From Pollenia angustigena (Eukaryota; Arthropoda; Insecta; Diptera; Polleniidae): DNA of 64,000 bases. The stretch is from contig OV884056.1 in NCBI GenBank assembly GCA_930367215.1, positions 197,945,310-198,009,309 of the forward strand, read 5' to 3'. The notes beneath the pieces are model-generated. The model worked only from the letters and a program-made list of their open reading frames with translations, did no database searches and had not been told where the DNA came from. Below are positions 33,832 through 43,499 of this stretch, one piece after another. The stretch's first letter is position 1, and each line of letters starts with the position of its first letter. The position numbers and the translations under genes are program-made.

Positions 33832-35204
33832 TATTATGTTTGAGATTTGGTAATATAAATTTTCCGTTATTAATTTTTCAAAAAATTTAGGTATGATACT
33901 AAGTTTTGCAATACCACGGTAATTTTCAATATCAGATCTAGTGTTGGACTTAAACAAAGGAACAATAAAAGATTCCTTCCAAATTTTCGAAAAATACCCA
34001 AATTTAATTGACGTATTGAACAATATCGTTAAAGGGTTAGATAAGGCTTCAGCACACATAATCAAAATATTACTCGGGATCTTATCAGGACCATATTTGT
34101 ACGAGAATTTTAGCTTTTTTGGACCATTTGCGACAGTTTGGGTATCAAAAAACGAAATTGATATAGCTGGATTTTATGCTATCGGAAACGGATAATTTCC
34201 ATTCTTATCATAGATAGCATCTGAATAAGTGGAAGAAAAAAAAATCAGCGAACAAATCACTTATACAGGTTGCATCACATGATTCATTTTGATTAAATTT
34301 CATCACAGTAGCATAACCAGTTGTTCTTTTTTTTTAATTTATAAAATTGTAGAATGATTTCGGATCATATTTTATATTATTTTGGATTTTATTCAAGTAA
34401 AGTGCATAGCATAACTTATTTGTTCTTGTATATTCAGCTCGACTTACAGCATATCTTGAATAATCAACAGAAGATCCAGAACGTTTGAATTTTTTGTAGC
34501 ATTTATTTTTATTATTTTTAGCCCGAGATAATTGCCCATTATTCCAAGGTGGGCCAGATTCAGATTTCATTCTATATTTTGAAAAAACATAAATCCATAA
34601 AATCAAAAAGTTTATTGTAAAGCACCTTAAATATGTGATCCATATGTGTATTTTTTCAGAAGGAAATGCTAAAATGCTATTCCAGTCTACATTTACGATT
34701 AATCATTTAGTGCATTGTAGTTTGTTTGTTTAAATGCAAAAACTTTTTCGTGCATGGTAGGCAGTATATAATTGTGTTCCAATGGCAGGTTTATGATTAA
34801 CTCAATAGCAGGATGAAAACGGTCTTCAGGATTAGTTACAGGGATTGTGCGATTAACATTACAGTCATCTTTATCAGTTACCAATATTAAATCAAGAATT
34901 TTCGAAAAATCATTTATTACTCCGTTTATTTGAAAAAGACCCATGTCCTGTAACATGTTGATAAAATCCTTTGAACTGTCACTAAGTTTAATCGGAATAT
35001 TTATCCTCTGGGACAAATTTCCAAGATAATGACGGTAAATTAAAGTCACCCATAACTATAAGGGCATCCAATTCATTAGAAAATTTAGCAATATATTTAA
35101 TAGCTTCAGCGTGTTGAATGTAAAGAGACTGCGAGGATGATGAAGGAATGTATGAACATGTTACTATGAACCTTTTATACTTTAGCTTGATTACAACAAC
35201 GATG

Positions 35205-35289
35205 TTGCTAGAAGCTCCACTTGGAGTAGCGTTCTTATAAATATTGTAAGACACGTTAACTAAAATAAAAAAAAAAAAAAATAAAAAAA
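35205..35289 (+). mobile_element. 85-bp A-tailed retrocopy in the LINE endonuclease, 12-bp target duplication
   Basis: ACAACAACGATG at 35193-35204 recurs at 35290-35301 (first base shared with the A-tail). Between them lie 60 bp of unrelated sequence starting TTGCTAGAAGCTCC and an A-rich tail of about 25 bases. Without it, the endonuclease frame reads on from DIEFIVVV into IKLKYKRFIV. This is the signature of LINE-mediated retroposition of a severely 5'-truncated transcript. Confidence 0.85.
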
Positions 35290-35570
35290 ACAACAACGAT
35301 GAATTCAATATCCACCAATGAATCAATATTTATACGTTCCGCATATAAACTATTTGCAACCGCAATAAGAACTCCACCGCCATAAGTTTCACGATCACGG
35401 CGAAAAATGTTGAATTTGTTACAAAGAATTTCAGTACTGAGGAAATTATTATTTAGCCATGTTTCAGTAAATACTAGCACCTGATGATTGATGTTAAAAC
35501 TTTCAACATATAAATTAGATAACTTAGTTCTAAGGCCACGGACATTTTGATAGAGTAAGGACATTACGTT

Positions 35571-36101
35571 GGCAGTACCATTATTATTTAGTTTTTTGGA
35601 ACATTAATATTACGTTGAGGTAAATTGGCAACGTTATTGAATAAAGGTTTTTCTTTGTAAATATATTCTCCATATGGTTATATGGAAGCAAGAATAATAG
35701 AAATAAATATTACGCCATCCCACAAATAAAGTTGAAATCTTGTGCGCATGTCAGACAAATGACGTCACGTGAACTGCATTCCTTTTGTCTTATAATTTCA
35801 AGCTGGTCGTTGTTTAATTGCGTGGTTGCCAGCTCTTATAAATTGCATGCTTTTTCTTTAAAGAAAATTCGTTAATCTTAGAGACTTTTAGACTTGTCAA
35901 TTTTTGCCGATGACAAACTACGGCGTGTAACGGGAAATCATGCGCTTGGTGTAATCTTGTATTCTATCATTCTTGTGCGGAAGTATACAATTTTTTTCCC
36001 TTTTTTCATTTTTCCTATGTTAATTCAATTGTAAAAATAGGAAAAAACTCCCAAGGAATTTTTATTCACGATAGGGGTGATTATGGCTTATGGATTTATA
36101 G
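35571..36101. other. Possible MITE at about 35686-35975; no gene
   Basis: GCAAGAATAATAGAA near 35688 and its imperfect inverse TTCTATCATTCTTGTGC near 35970 could be the ends of a 290-bp MITE. No target duplication seen. Confidence 0.35.
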
Positions 36102-36775
36102 CAGTGTTCGAAAATAAACAGCACATTATTTAGCGTTCGGCTCACACACCGAAGAACGATATCTATTTTTTTGACTGATTGTGTAGATGAACACAACCTT
36201 AAATACTGTTCGTAACTATTTTCAAGAAAGAGCCGAACATTATATATTGTTCTGTTCTTCGTTAAAAATCAGAACAATTGTAGTGATACTGTAGACAAAC
36301 ATTATATTTTAATTCTATAATGTCACTACTTTTAAATTGATAAAGAAATGAACAAACAAAAAATTTTAGCAACGACAACACCACGAATACCTTGTGTGTG
36401 TATTGGGTATATGTTTTGTTTGTGTAAAATTATTTTGCAGGCTTTTTTTGTTTTTTTCGTATGTGTATATATTTTTTTTTTGTAAAAAACTTTTGGTATT
36501 TTTTTAACAGCCAAAAAGGGACGAACATTAATGACCCGAACCGCACACAATGAAGCTTGTGTATTTAAAAAAAAACCGAACGGGATTAAATGTTCTCATC
36601 TTTTGTTGAGTTTAATAAAAAAAGTATTATTTTTGTGTTCGAAAGATGACTAACAGGGAAACGTTATTTTTTTTTTAATGATTTTCTACACAAACACTAT
36701 TAGCGTTTGTGTTTTCGACAAATCTACCGAACCGAACACTAAGGAGCGATATTTAGTGTTTATTTTCGAACACTG
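36102..36775 (+). mobile_element. Complete hAT-type MITE with CAGTGTTCGAAAATAAACA ends
   Basis: CAGTGTTCGAAAATAAACAG and the inverse of TGTTTATTTTCGAACACTG form a 19-bp perfect terminal inverted repeat. ATTTATAG flanks both sides (36094-36101, 36776-36783). At 674 bp it has no coding capacity, and is the reference for the copies at 18839-21831 and 60766-60998. Confidence 0.93.
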
Positions 36776-36783
36776 ATTTATAG

Positions 36784-37571
36784 TATAATTCTATATACAA
36801 TTATTATATATGTATACAGTGATCATAACCAACCATAATATGGGTATTTTGATTTTAGTAAGTCCAAATTATAGTAGTGTGGAATTATATTAGGATTACA
36901 CGCATCATACTTCAGACAAAAGTATGTTTATATAATCCAACAAAATAGTATGTTTATCTTAGATTATGATTACGTCCAATTATATTTTTTCTCTGCGTGC
37001 ATTAAACCTGTTTTTCCGCCTCGTTTGTCAGATGTATTTACTTTGAATTTTTAAAATAACGTCAGTACGTGAATAAGCCGCAATAATACCCTAACATAAA
37101 AATTAAATAGGAGAAGAACTTAAGGGGACAGTTTCGGAAAACTTCTAAAAAAATCATGGAAAACGTAATTAAGAGAGCGTGACTATGCAAAGCTAGATGC
37201 ACATACGCGATTCCCAAATAAACTGAATTCCCCAAATTGATTAAGTGCAATAAAAAAAAATAAAATAAATTTTAACTGTTCAAACCCTTTTCTTTTCTTT
37301 AGGGAAGCCTAAAACTGTGAATATTGAGGCTCTGTGCTCCTTATATCATCTAATGTAGCACTTATGTGCTCGCTACTAAGTTCTTCCCATAACCACTAAA
37401 CTATTATTTTTTTCAATAGCATTTCAATAAACTATTAATCAACACACCAAAAAATAAAAACCAAGAAGAGAGAAAGTTGTATATCCCATCTTTAATCTAA
37501 AACTCAACATTATTATTTTGTTTTAAAACCCCATCACTATTTAGAGTGGCGTAGTAATTATTTCATATAAG
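36784..37571. other. No gene seen
   Basis: AT-rich DNA; a CCATAATATGG word near 36833 recalls the dispersed repeat at 3160. Confidence 0.4.
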
Positions 37572-38615
37572 CAGCGCTGCCAGATTTGACGATTTATCGT
37601 CATTTTGACGATTTTTTGTTCCGAAATTAGCAAAGTGCCGATTTGCTGATTTTTGTCTAAAAAGTGACGATTTTTCAGTCTCCAGTTTTCTGAATAAAAC
37701 ATTACATTTTCTGACAATTTCATTTTTTAATCTTGGATTGTTAAACAGCCGTACCTTTACAAGAGCAGAAGGCGGAACGTTTTCTTTCGCTTAGCTTTTA
37801 CGCTGATATGCTAAACCTAAGCAAGAGTGGTTATAGCTTTTTTAGGAATAAAAATAGAAATAAAAACGCTAGATTTTCCAAAAAAAAAGCTAAATTGTCA
37901 TTATTATTTAACAATAGCGGCAAACTTCACTACCAAACGAGCTGTCAAAATCGTTCAGGCCGCTCTATCCAAAAACTAAGAAACACCGCTTTTGTTTATG
38001 TACGGCTGTAATATGCAAGAAAATCTTTGATTATTTTCAGAGGACAAAATAACAATGTTACACTTTGTTTATCTTTCGTCAAACCATCATCGAATGAACC
38101 TTTTACGGCTCGCTGATTAAATCATATTTTCAACAATTATACGGCAAGCATTTCACGAGTTATAAGAGAATATCTACATGAGTCTCATACGATTCTTGAC
38201 ATAAAAGTCTCGTTAGATTATCTTCACCCAATTCTTAAACGGTTCTCACAACGGTTGAAGAAGCGTCTTTCGCTGTGCTATGGAAGAATCTAACTCGAGT
38301 TACGTTCTACGATTAAAAAAAGCGGTCATCGAAGATCAAAGACGCTCTTCTTGAGACTCTCAGTAGCTCTTACACGATTGAAAATGCTTGCTGGGTATGA
38401 AGTAATTATGTTTTTGTTTGAGTGTTTTTTTTTTTATAAAAATCGAGCTTTTGCTCAAAGCTTTTGCTCAAAGCTTTTGCTCAAAGCTTTTGCTTTAAAA
38501 TCTAAATTTTAGGTTGTCCGATTTTTTTTGACGATTTTTCGAAACGATAAAGACGATTTTTTTATTTTTTCTCAGGAAACTGACGATTTTCTCACAAATT
38601 CATCTGGCAGCCCTG
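37572..38615 (+). mobile_element. hAT-type MITE with CAGSGCTGCCAGAT ends, 8-bp duplication CATATAAG
   Basis: CAGCGCTGCCAGAT and, inverted, CAGGGCTGCCAGAT are the ends (one mismatch). CATATAAG occurs at 37564-37571 and 38616-38623. TGACGATTTT words recur inside both ends, the usual subterminal repeats. The element is 1044 bp. A second copy in reverse is at 40804-41625. The interior has a 13-bp tandem (38447-38495) and the 38160-38395 module shared with 11940-12180. Confidence 0.93.
38447..38495 (+). repeat. 13-bp tandem repeat GCTTTTGCTCAAA, about four copies
   Basis: Near-identical copies; absent from the second copy of the same MITE at 40804, so this expansion came after the two copies separated. 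Confidence 0.9.
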
Positions 38616-38686
38616 CATATAAGTTAAATTAATTTCATGAAAGGCAGCACTCATACGCTTCGTTTAACACTTCTACTGAGAAATAA

Positions 38687-38805
38687 AATACATAATAAAG
38701 AAATTATTGTACCACCAATTGTGTGCACTCATAATTGGAAAATTATATACAATACAAACTTCCTTTATAAAAAAAGTACATGTAACTATAAAAAATGGAA
38801 AATAA
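38687..38805 (+). repeat. Direct repeat shared with 43925-44062
   Basis: ATTATTGTACCACCAATTGT, CACTCATAATTGGAAAATTA and ACCATAAAAAATGGAAAAT-type words recur at 43925-44062 in the same orientation with few changes, both copies being at edges of the GGTAGCC array. It looks like a local segmental duplication. Confidence 0.8.
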
Positions 38806-38994
38806 TAATAATGAAATATAGCAATTAAACATACCAGCATAAATATTTCAAACAAAGCAAAATAAAAAACAACTCTTTGGGCTATAAAAAACACAATTTT
38901 TTTTACATAAAACTCATAAAAATTAATTAAGAAAAACTGAAATTAATTAAGCATTTCAACTATATATTATTATGAAGTCGTAGGAATATGTAGA

Positions 38995-39330
38995 CATAAA
39001 GTGTTGCATTCACCGCAATGGCATTTACTAATGAAAACTTTTTTCAATTTCAACATTTTGAACAGAAAGCAGTAGAAGCAGCATTTTTAGAACAAACTTC
39101 TATTAAAAATTGTGTAAGCAGCAAGATTTTCTGTTGGAAACTGTGTTGGCAGCAACACTTTGTATAGAAAACAGTGCTAGCATCTACATTTTCTATAGAA
39201 AACTGTGGGATCAGCAAGGTTTTCTGAAAAAACTGAAGTATCAATAGCACTTAATATAAAAACTAGTGTAGCAGTAACACATTTTTTATAGAAAGTTAAA
39301 ACAACAGTGGTAGCCACATATTTTCTATAG
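38995..39330. repeat. GGTAGCC/TTTTCTATAGAAAA degenerate array, block 1 (variant)
   Basis: Units here read like AGAAAGCAGTAGAAGCAGCA and AGTGTAGCAGTAACACATTT, with TTTTCTATAGA in between; spacing about 35-45 bp. The block is cut by a Helitron-like insertion exactly within TTTTCTATAG at 39330. Confidence 0.65.
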
Positions 39331-40429
39331 AGTGCTATATTCGGCTGTGCCGAATCTTTGATACCCTCCACCGTTAGTTCGAATGTTTAAGAAGTAATAT
39401 CTGTATGATGTCTATTTATTATTATTATCTTAAACTGTGACGATTTGCTATTAATTATGGTTTTAGGCGACTAAACCTTTTTCCAGTAGTAGGGTTTATA
39501 TGGGGCCTAAGGTAAATTATGGACCGACCATCACGAAATTTCACAGCGTCATTTATAGTCCTTTAAAACTGTGACGTACCAATTTCTGTTATGATATCAT
39601 TATTAATTATGGTTTTAGGTGTACTAAACTGTTTTCCGGGAGTAGGGTTTCTATGGGGCCTAGGGTAAATTATGTACCGATCTTCACGAAATTTCACAGT
39701 ATCATTTATAGTCCTATAAAAATGTGACGAGCCAAAATTTGTTATGATTGCATTATTTTTTACGGTTTTAGGCGTACTAAACTCTTTTCCGGTAGTAGGG
39801 TTTATATGGGGCCTAAGGCAAATTATGGACCGATCGTCACGAAATTTCACAGTGTTATTTCCAGTCCTAAAAAACTGTGACGTACCAAATTTGGTTACGC
39901 TAGCGTTATTTTTTACGGTTTTAGGCGTACTAAACTGTTTTCCGGGAGTAGTGTTTATATGGGGCCTAGGGTAAATTATAAACGGATCTTCACGAAATTT
40001 AACAGCGTGATTTCCAGTTAAATAAAACAAATTTTCGCAAAATCTTATCTCATTCCGTGCCTTGTTCCACCATTTATGTTATTTTTTGTAACAAATTTAT
40101 CAATTTTTTTAGGTGGTGGTTCCACATTTTGATTCATAGCTCTGGTCCTACTGAACCGATTTTGCTGGATTTCAATCCCAAACTGCTTAGGATAACTACA
40201 AACAATTTGGCACCAAATTTGTTCATTTCTTTTGAGTTGTTCGAAAGTGAGCGTGTTTTCAACAGACGGACAGACAGACGGACATGGCTAAAGCGACTTA
40301 AAATTACTCAAGGACCCATAATATGTATACTTTATGGGGTCTGAGATGAATAATAAAAAAGTTTTACATGGAATGACAAACTTAATATACCCTCTTCACA
40401 ACTAATTGTGGTGGAGGGCATAAAAAAAT
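39331..40429 (-). mobile_element. Helitron-like repeat with four 153-bp units
   Basis: The reverse copy runs from TATGCCCTCCACCACAATTA (40422) through a GTCTGTCTGTCCGTC core (40262-40282) and four tandem units (landmark TCCGGKAGTAG at 39482, 39635, 39788 and 39941) to GATTCGGCACAGCCGAATAT (39335). The array word TTTTCTATAGAAAATCATGG is split at the borders (TTTTCTATAG before, AATCATGGTAGCC after). Confidence 0.8.
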
Positions 40430-40640
40430 CATGGTAGCCGTATAAATTTCATTAGAAATAAATGGTAGCTCCGGTATTTGAATAGAAAATCATTAAAGTC
40501 GCTTAATTTTTTATAAATAACAATATACTAGTTGTATGATTTTCTACACAAAATCGTTGTAGCCGTAATATTTCCTATAGAAAAATCATGATAACTGTAG
40601 ATAAGTTAAAAGTTTTAAGAATTTTTTAATATTGAAATTT
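40430..40640. repeat. GGTAGCC array, block 2
   Basis: Words ATCATGGTAGCCGTATAAAT, TTTCATTAGAAAT and TTTCCTATAGAAAAATCATG continue the array directly after the Helitron-like element. Confidence 0.7.
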
Positions 40641-40803
40641 AAATTTAAGGATTTATCTTGCTAATAAAACACAACTTATAGACTTTAGATTTACTATGTA
40701 TGTAACTATTTATTTTTGCGTTATTTACCAAATATGACTACATTATATTCAAAAAACTCTTTACAGTTAACAGTTAATGTTAAATGTAAATAGTTATTAG
40801 GGG

Positions 40804-41625
40804 CAGGGCTGCCAAATGAATTTGTGAGGAAATCGTCAACTTCCTGAGAAAAACAAAAAAATCGTCTTTTATGTTTCGAAAAATCGTCAAAAAAATTAAT
40901 CAAATTAAAATTTGGTTTTTTTTTAAAAAATTTTTGTCCGATTTTTGAAAAAACTAACATTCAAACAAAAACATAATTACTTCATAGCCAGGTAGCCATT
41001 TCAATATTGTAAGAGCTACTGGAGGTCTCATGAATCGTAGAAGATTGCTTACACGGAAAAAACTGTAACACGAGTGAGATTCTTCCATCGCATATTGATT
41101 ATCTAACGAGTCTTTCATGTCATGTATCGTTTGAGGCTCATGTAGATATTCACCCTTATTGTGTTTGGCATATTTAAAATATGCCTACGACTGTTTGGTA
41201 ATAGATTAAAGGAAAAAAGTTCACGTTCACTTTAATCTATTACCAAACAGTCGTAGGCGTATGTTAAATACGCCAAACACAATAAAGGTGATTATCTTAC
41301 AACTCGTAAAATGCTCGCCGTATAATTGTTGTAAATATGATTTATACAGAGAGTTGTAGAAGGTTTAATCGATGCTGGTTTGACGAAAGATAGACAAAGT
41401 GTTGTTTTTGTACTCTGAAAAGAATCATTTAAAGATTTTCTTAAGACTTGCATATTACAGCCGTACCTAAACAAAAGCGGCACGCGTTTTCTAGGTACGG
41501 CTCTTAAACATTCTAAACGAACGTGTCAGAAAATTTTATGTTTTATTCAGACTTTTTAGAACAACATCAGCAAATCGGCACTTTGCTAGTTTCGCAACAA
41601 AAAATCGTCAAATCTGGCAGCCATG
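40804..41625 (-). mobile_element. hAT-type MITE with CAGGGCTGCCARAT ends, 8-bp duplication ATTAGGGG
   Basis: CAGGGCTGCCAAAT (40804) and the inverse of ATCTGGCAGCCATG (to 41625) are the ends; ATTAGGGG occurs at 40796-40803 and 41626-41633. It is in reverse orientation relative to 37572-38615 and holds a nested hairpin MITE (41151-41290). Confidence 0.93.
41151..41290. mobile_element. 140-bp hairpin MITE with ATT duplication inside the hAT-type MITE
   Basis: Almost the whole element is an inverted repeat of about 60-bp arms: CACCCTTATTGTGTTTGGC outward, TAATCTATTACCAAACAGTC inward. ATT lies on both sides (41148-41150, 41291-41293). The empty site is seen in the sister copy near 38172 (AAGAGAATATCTAC). 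Confidence 0.92.
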
Positions 41626-41689
41626 ATTAGGGGTAAGTATTTTATAATTCATATGTTAGTATTGCTTTTATTTTAATTTGCAGTTGCTC

Positions 41690-42240
41690 AACAGTAGTCG
41701 TATAATTTCCTTTAAAAAATAATGATAGCCGTATAATTTGAATAGTAAAGCATTGTAGCCGTATCATTTTTTGAAAAAATTTGTTTTGGTTGAATAATTT
41801 TTTAACCAAAATCTAGGTAGGCGTATAATTTTCAATATGAAATAATGGTAGCCGTATAATTTTCAATATGAAATAATGGTAGCCATAAAATTTTTTATAA
41901 AAAATCATTATAGCTTTATAATTTTCTATAGAAAATCATAGTAAATATATGGTATTTAATAGAAAATCGTGGTAGCCTGATGATTTTCTAAGCCGGTAGC
42001 TGTTTGAATTTCTGTAAAAAATCGTAGCACCTGTATGAATAATATAGAAAATGGTGGTAGCTAATGAAACTCTACAAAAAATGGTGGTTGGCTTTGGATT
42101 TTCAATAGCAAATAATACAAGCCGTATTATTTTCCATAGAATACGTTACTGAGCTAAATAATTTCGCATATGAATAAGTGTTAGCTAGGTGATTATCCAT
42201 AGAAAATTATGGTAGCATTCGGTTTTTATTTGTTTATAGT
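41690..42240. repeat. GGTAGCC array, block 3
   Basis: About 15 units of roughly 35 bp, for example ATGGTAGCCGTATAATTTTC, AATATGAAATA and TTTTCTATAGAAAATCATAG. Drift is heavy, but the alternation of GTAGCC phrase and A/T palindrome is kept. Confidence 0.75.
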
Positions 42241-43499
42241 TGTAGTTCAATTACCTTTATGAGGAAATAAAAATTTAGCTTAATAACAAGCGTTTTAATT
42301 TTCCATTCCACTTCCTTCTAATCCCCTTTCAAAAATTTCCTACTCCAAAAGGTTCATTTACCTTATTTTCAATCATTTGCAAACATATGACTTTCGTGTC
42401 TTAAGACTTTGGTTGCACAATTAATTTTTCCACAAGGTTCTCGTTTATAAAGACTTTTCTTAAATAATAACTTCCTGATGTTCAGATCTTTCCTGTAAGC
42501 ACACAACTGCTAAGTTTTTAAGACTTAACTTTAATTTCTCTTTATAATCTATGACTTGAATCAACTTGTGGAAAACACCTCCTCTTAAGATCTTTATTAA
42601 AACTTAAAAAACAAACAATCAATAATCATAAGAAAATGAAAAAGAGCAACAATTTTTAATCTTTCTAGTCCTGCAAATGTCTTAAAAGTCTGTTGTAGTA
42701 CGAGCGAGCATCCAGCTACAACTGCCTGCTGTTACAACGAACATGTTAAAACAAACAAAAAATCATAATAAATAAATAAAAGTATTTATTAAATCGAACA
42801 ACAAAAACAAACAAACAAACTACATTTATTTCGTTGTTGCTGTTGCTTTTTTTTTCTAATCAAATTTAACATTAATCTTTTATTTGCAGAAAAGGAGCCC
42901 GAAAGTAAGATGGCCCGTGGTACTAAAACTAAACTATTTCATGGGTGAGTTTTCATTTTCATCTATTTCTTTAAGTATTAATGGTTGAATAGCAAACACA
43001 TGTGTACGTACTTTAGAAAAAAACTCTGCTGAACATCCTTTTGCCTTTTTTCGATTTCATTGTACTCTTATGAAGTCTGCCTGAGTTAAAGATGAGTTTT
43101 CAGTTTTTTTTTGCTACTTAAGGCGGCTTTTGCAACTTCTTCATTTTATGTTGTTCTAAGTGATTAATGAGTTTTTATTGCAACAAGTGCTAGTTTTTTC
43201 TGCTCTTCATTGTATGTTGCTTCTAGTCTCTAACCATTATTTTCAAGCTTTAAATATTTTTGTGTTGGACATACTTTGTTGAGTTTTTTTTTAGTTGGAA
43301 ATAAAAAAAAATAATGCTTAGATTTTTTTCCAGTAGCTTACATTTTTATTCTTCATGTTTAACACTTTTTCTATATTAATTTCTTGTTCAGATATGTATA
43401 TGGCCTGCAAACATATCAGTGCCATCTTGTCTCTTTAAATTCCGTGTTGGTTAGGAGAAAAATTATTTTCGTTAAATTATTGTGGAGGTGCATCATTTT
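42241..43499 (+). other. Non-repetitive intron-like DNA around the predicted exon
   Basis: Here the array stops and no transposon sequence is seen. 42690-42730 has a higher GC content. The upstream part ends in a T-rich tract and CTAAT (42856-42860), a good dipteran branch-point 29 bases before the acceptor AG. Confidence 0.5.
42890..42944 (+). CDS. Candidate 55-bp exon of a host gene (MARGTKTKLFHG)
   Basis: This is the only place where splice signals and an open frame coincide in non-repetitive DNA. TTTTATTTGCAG precedes the exon, with a branch-point-like CTAAT, and GG followed by GTGAGT, a strong donor, closes it at 42944. The frame open across the exon gives KEPESKMARGTKTKLFH with a split glycine codon; the other two frames contain stops. 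Either ATG at 42910 is the start (11 whole codons, upstream part 5' UTR) or the exon is internal and the methionine is internal. I do not recognise the protein. The exon is flanked on both sides by arrays of the same degenerate satellite, so these arrays would lie in the two introns of the gene. Confidence is limited because a single short exon can arise by chance. Confidence 0.5.

Larger units (their letters stand above)
33190..35570 (-). pseudogene. Non-LTR retrotransposon ORF2 (jockey/CR1-like), 3'-truncated and interrupted
   Basis: Minus-strand pieces follow the order of a LINE ORF2. 35564-35290 is the endonuclease start: LLYQNVRGLRTKLSNLY, FTETWLN, YGGGVLIAV. 35200-34990 gives FIVTCSYIPSSS then MGDFNLPSLSW. 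34960-34700 is the endonuclease C-terminus. 34606-34334 is the linker (PPWNNGQLSRAKNNKNK). 34065-33840 is the RT start (ENYRGIAKLSIIPKFFEKLI), and 33430-33190 continues SPYQHGFKKGCSTTTN and YTDFSKAFDKVNH, where the aspartate is RT motif A. The rest of RT (FADD onward) is absent, so it is truncated at its 3' side or deleted. It is interrupted by a MITE (33440-33831) and an A-tailed insert (35205-35289), and carries frameshifts. The endonuclease style supports the jockey/CR1 group; RNase H is not seen. Confidence 0.9.

Noticed and set aside
35686..35975. MITE with GCAAGAATAATAGAA ends
   Set aside because: The ends pair imperfectly and there is no target duplication; kept only as a note in the feature list.
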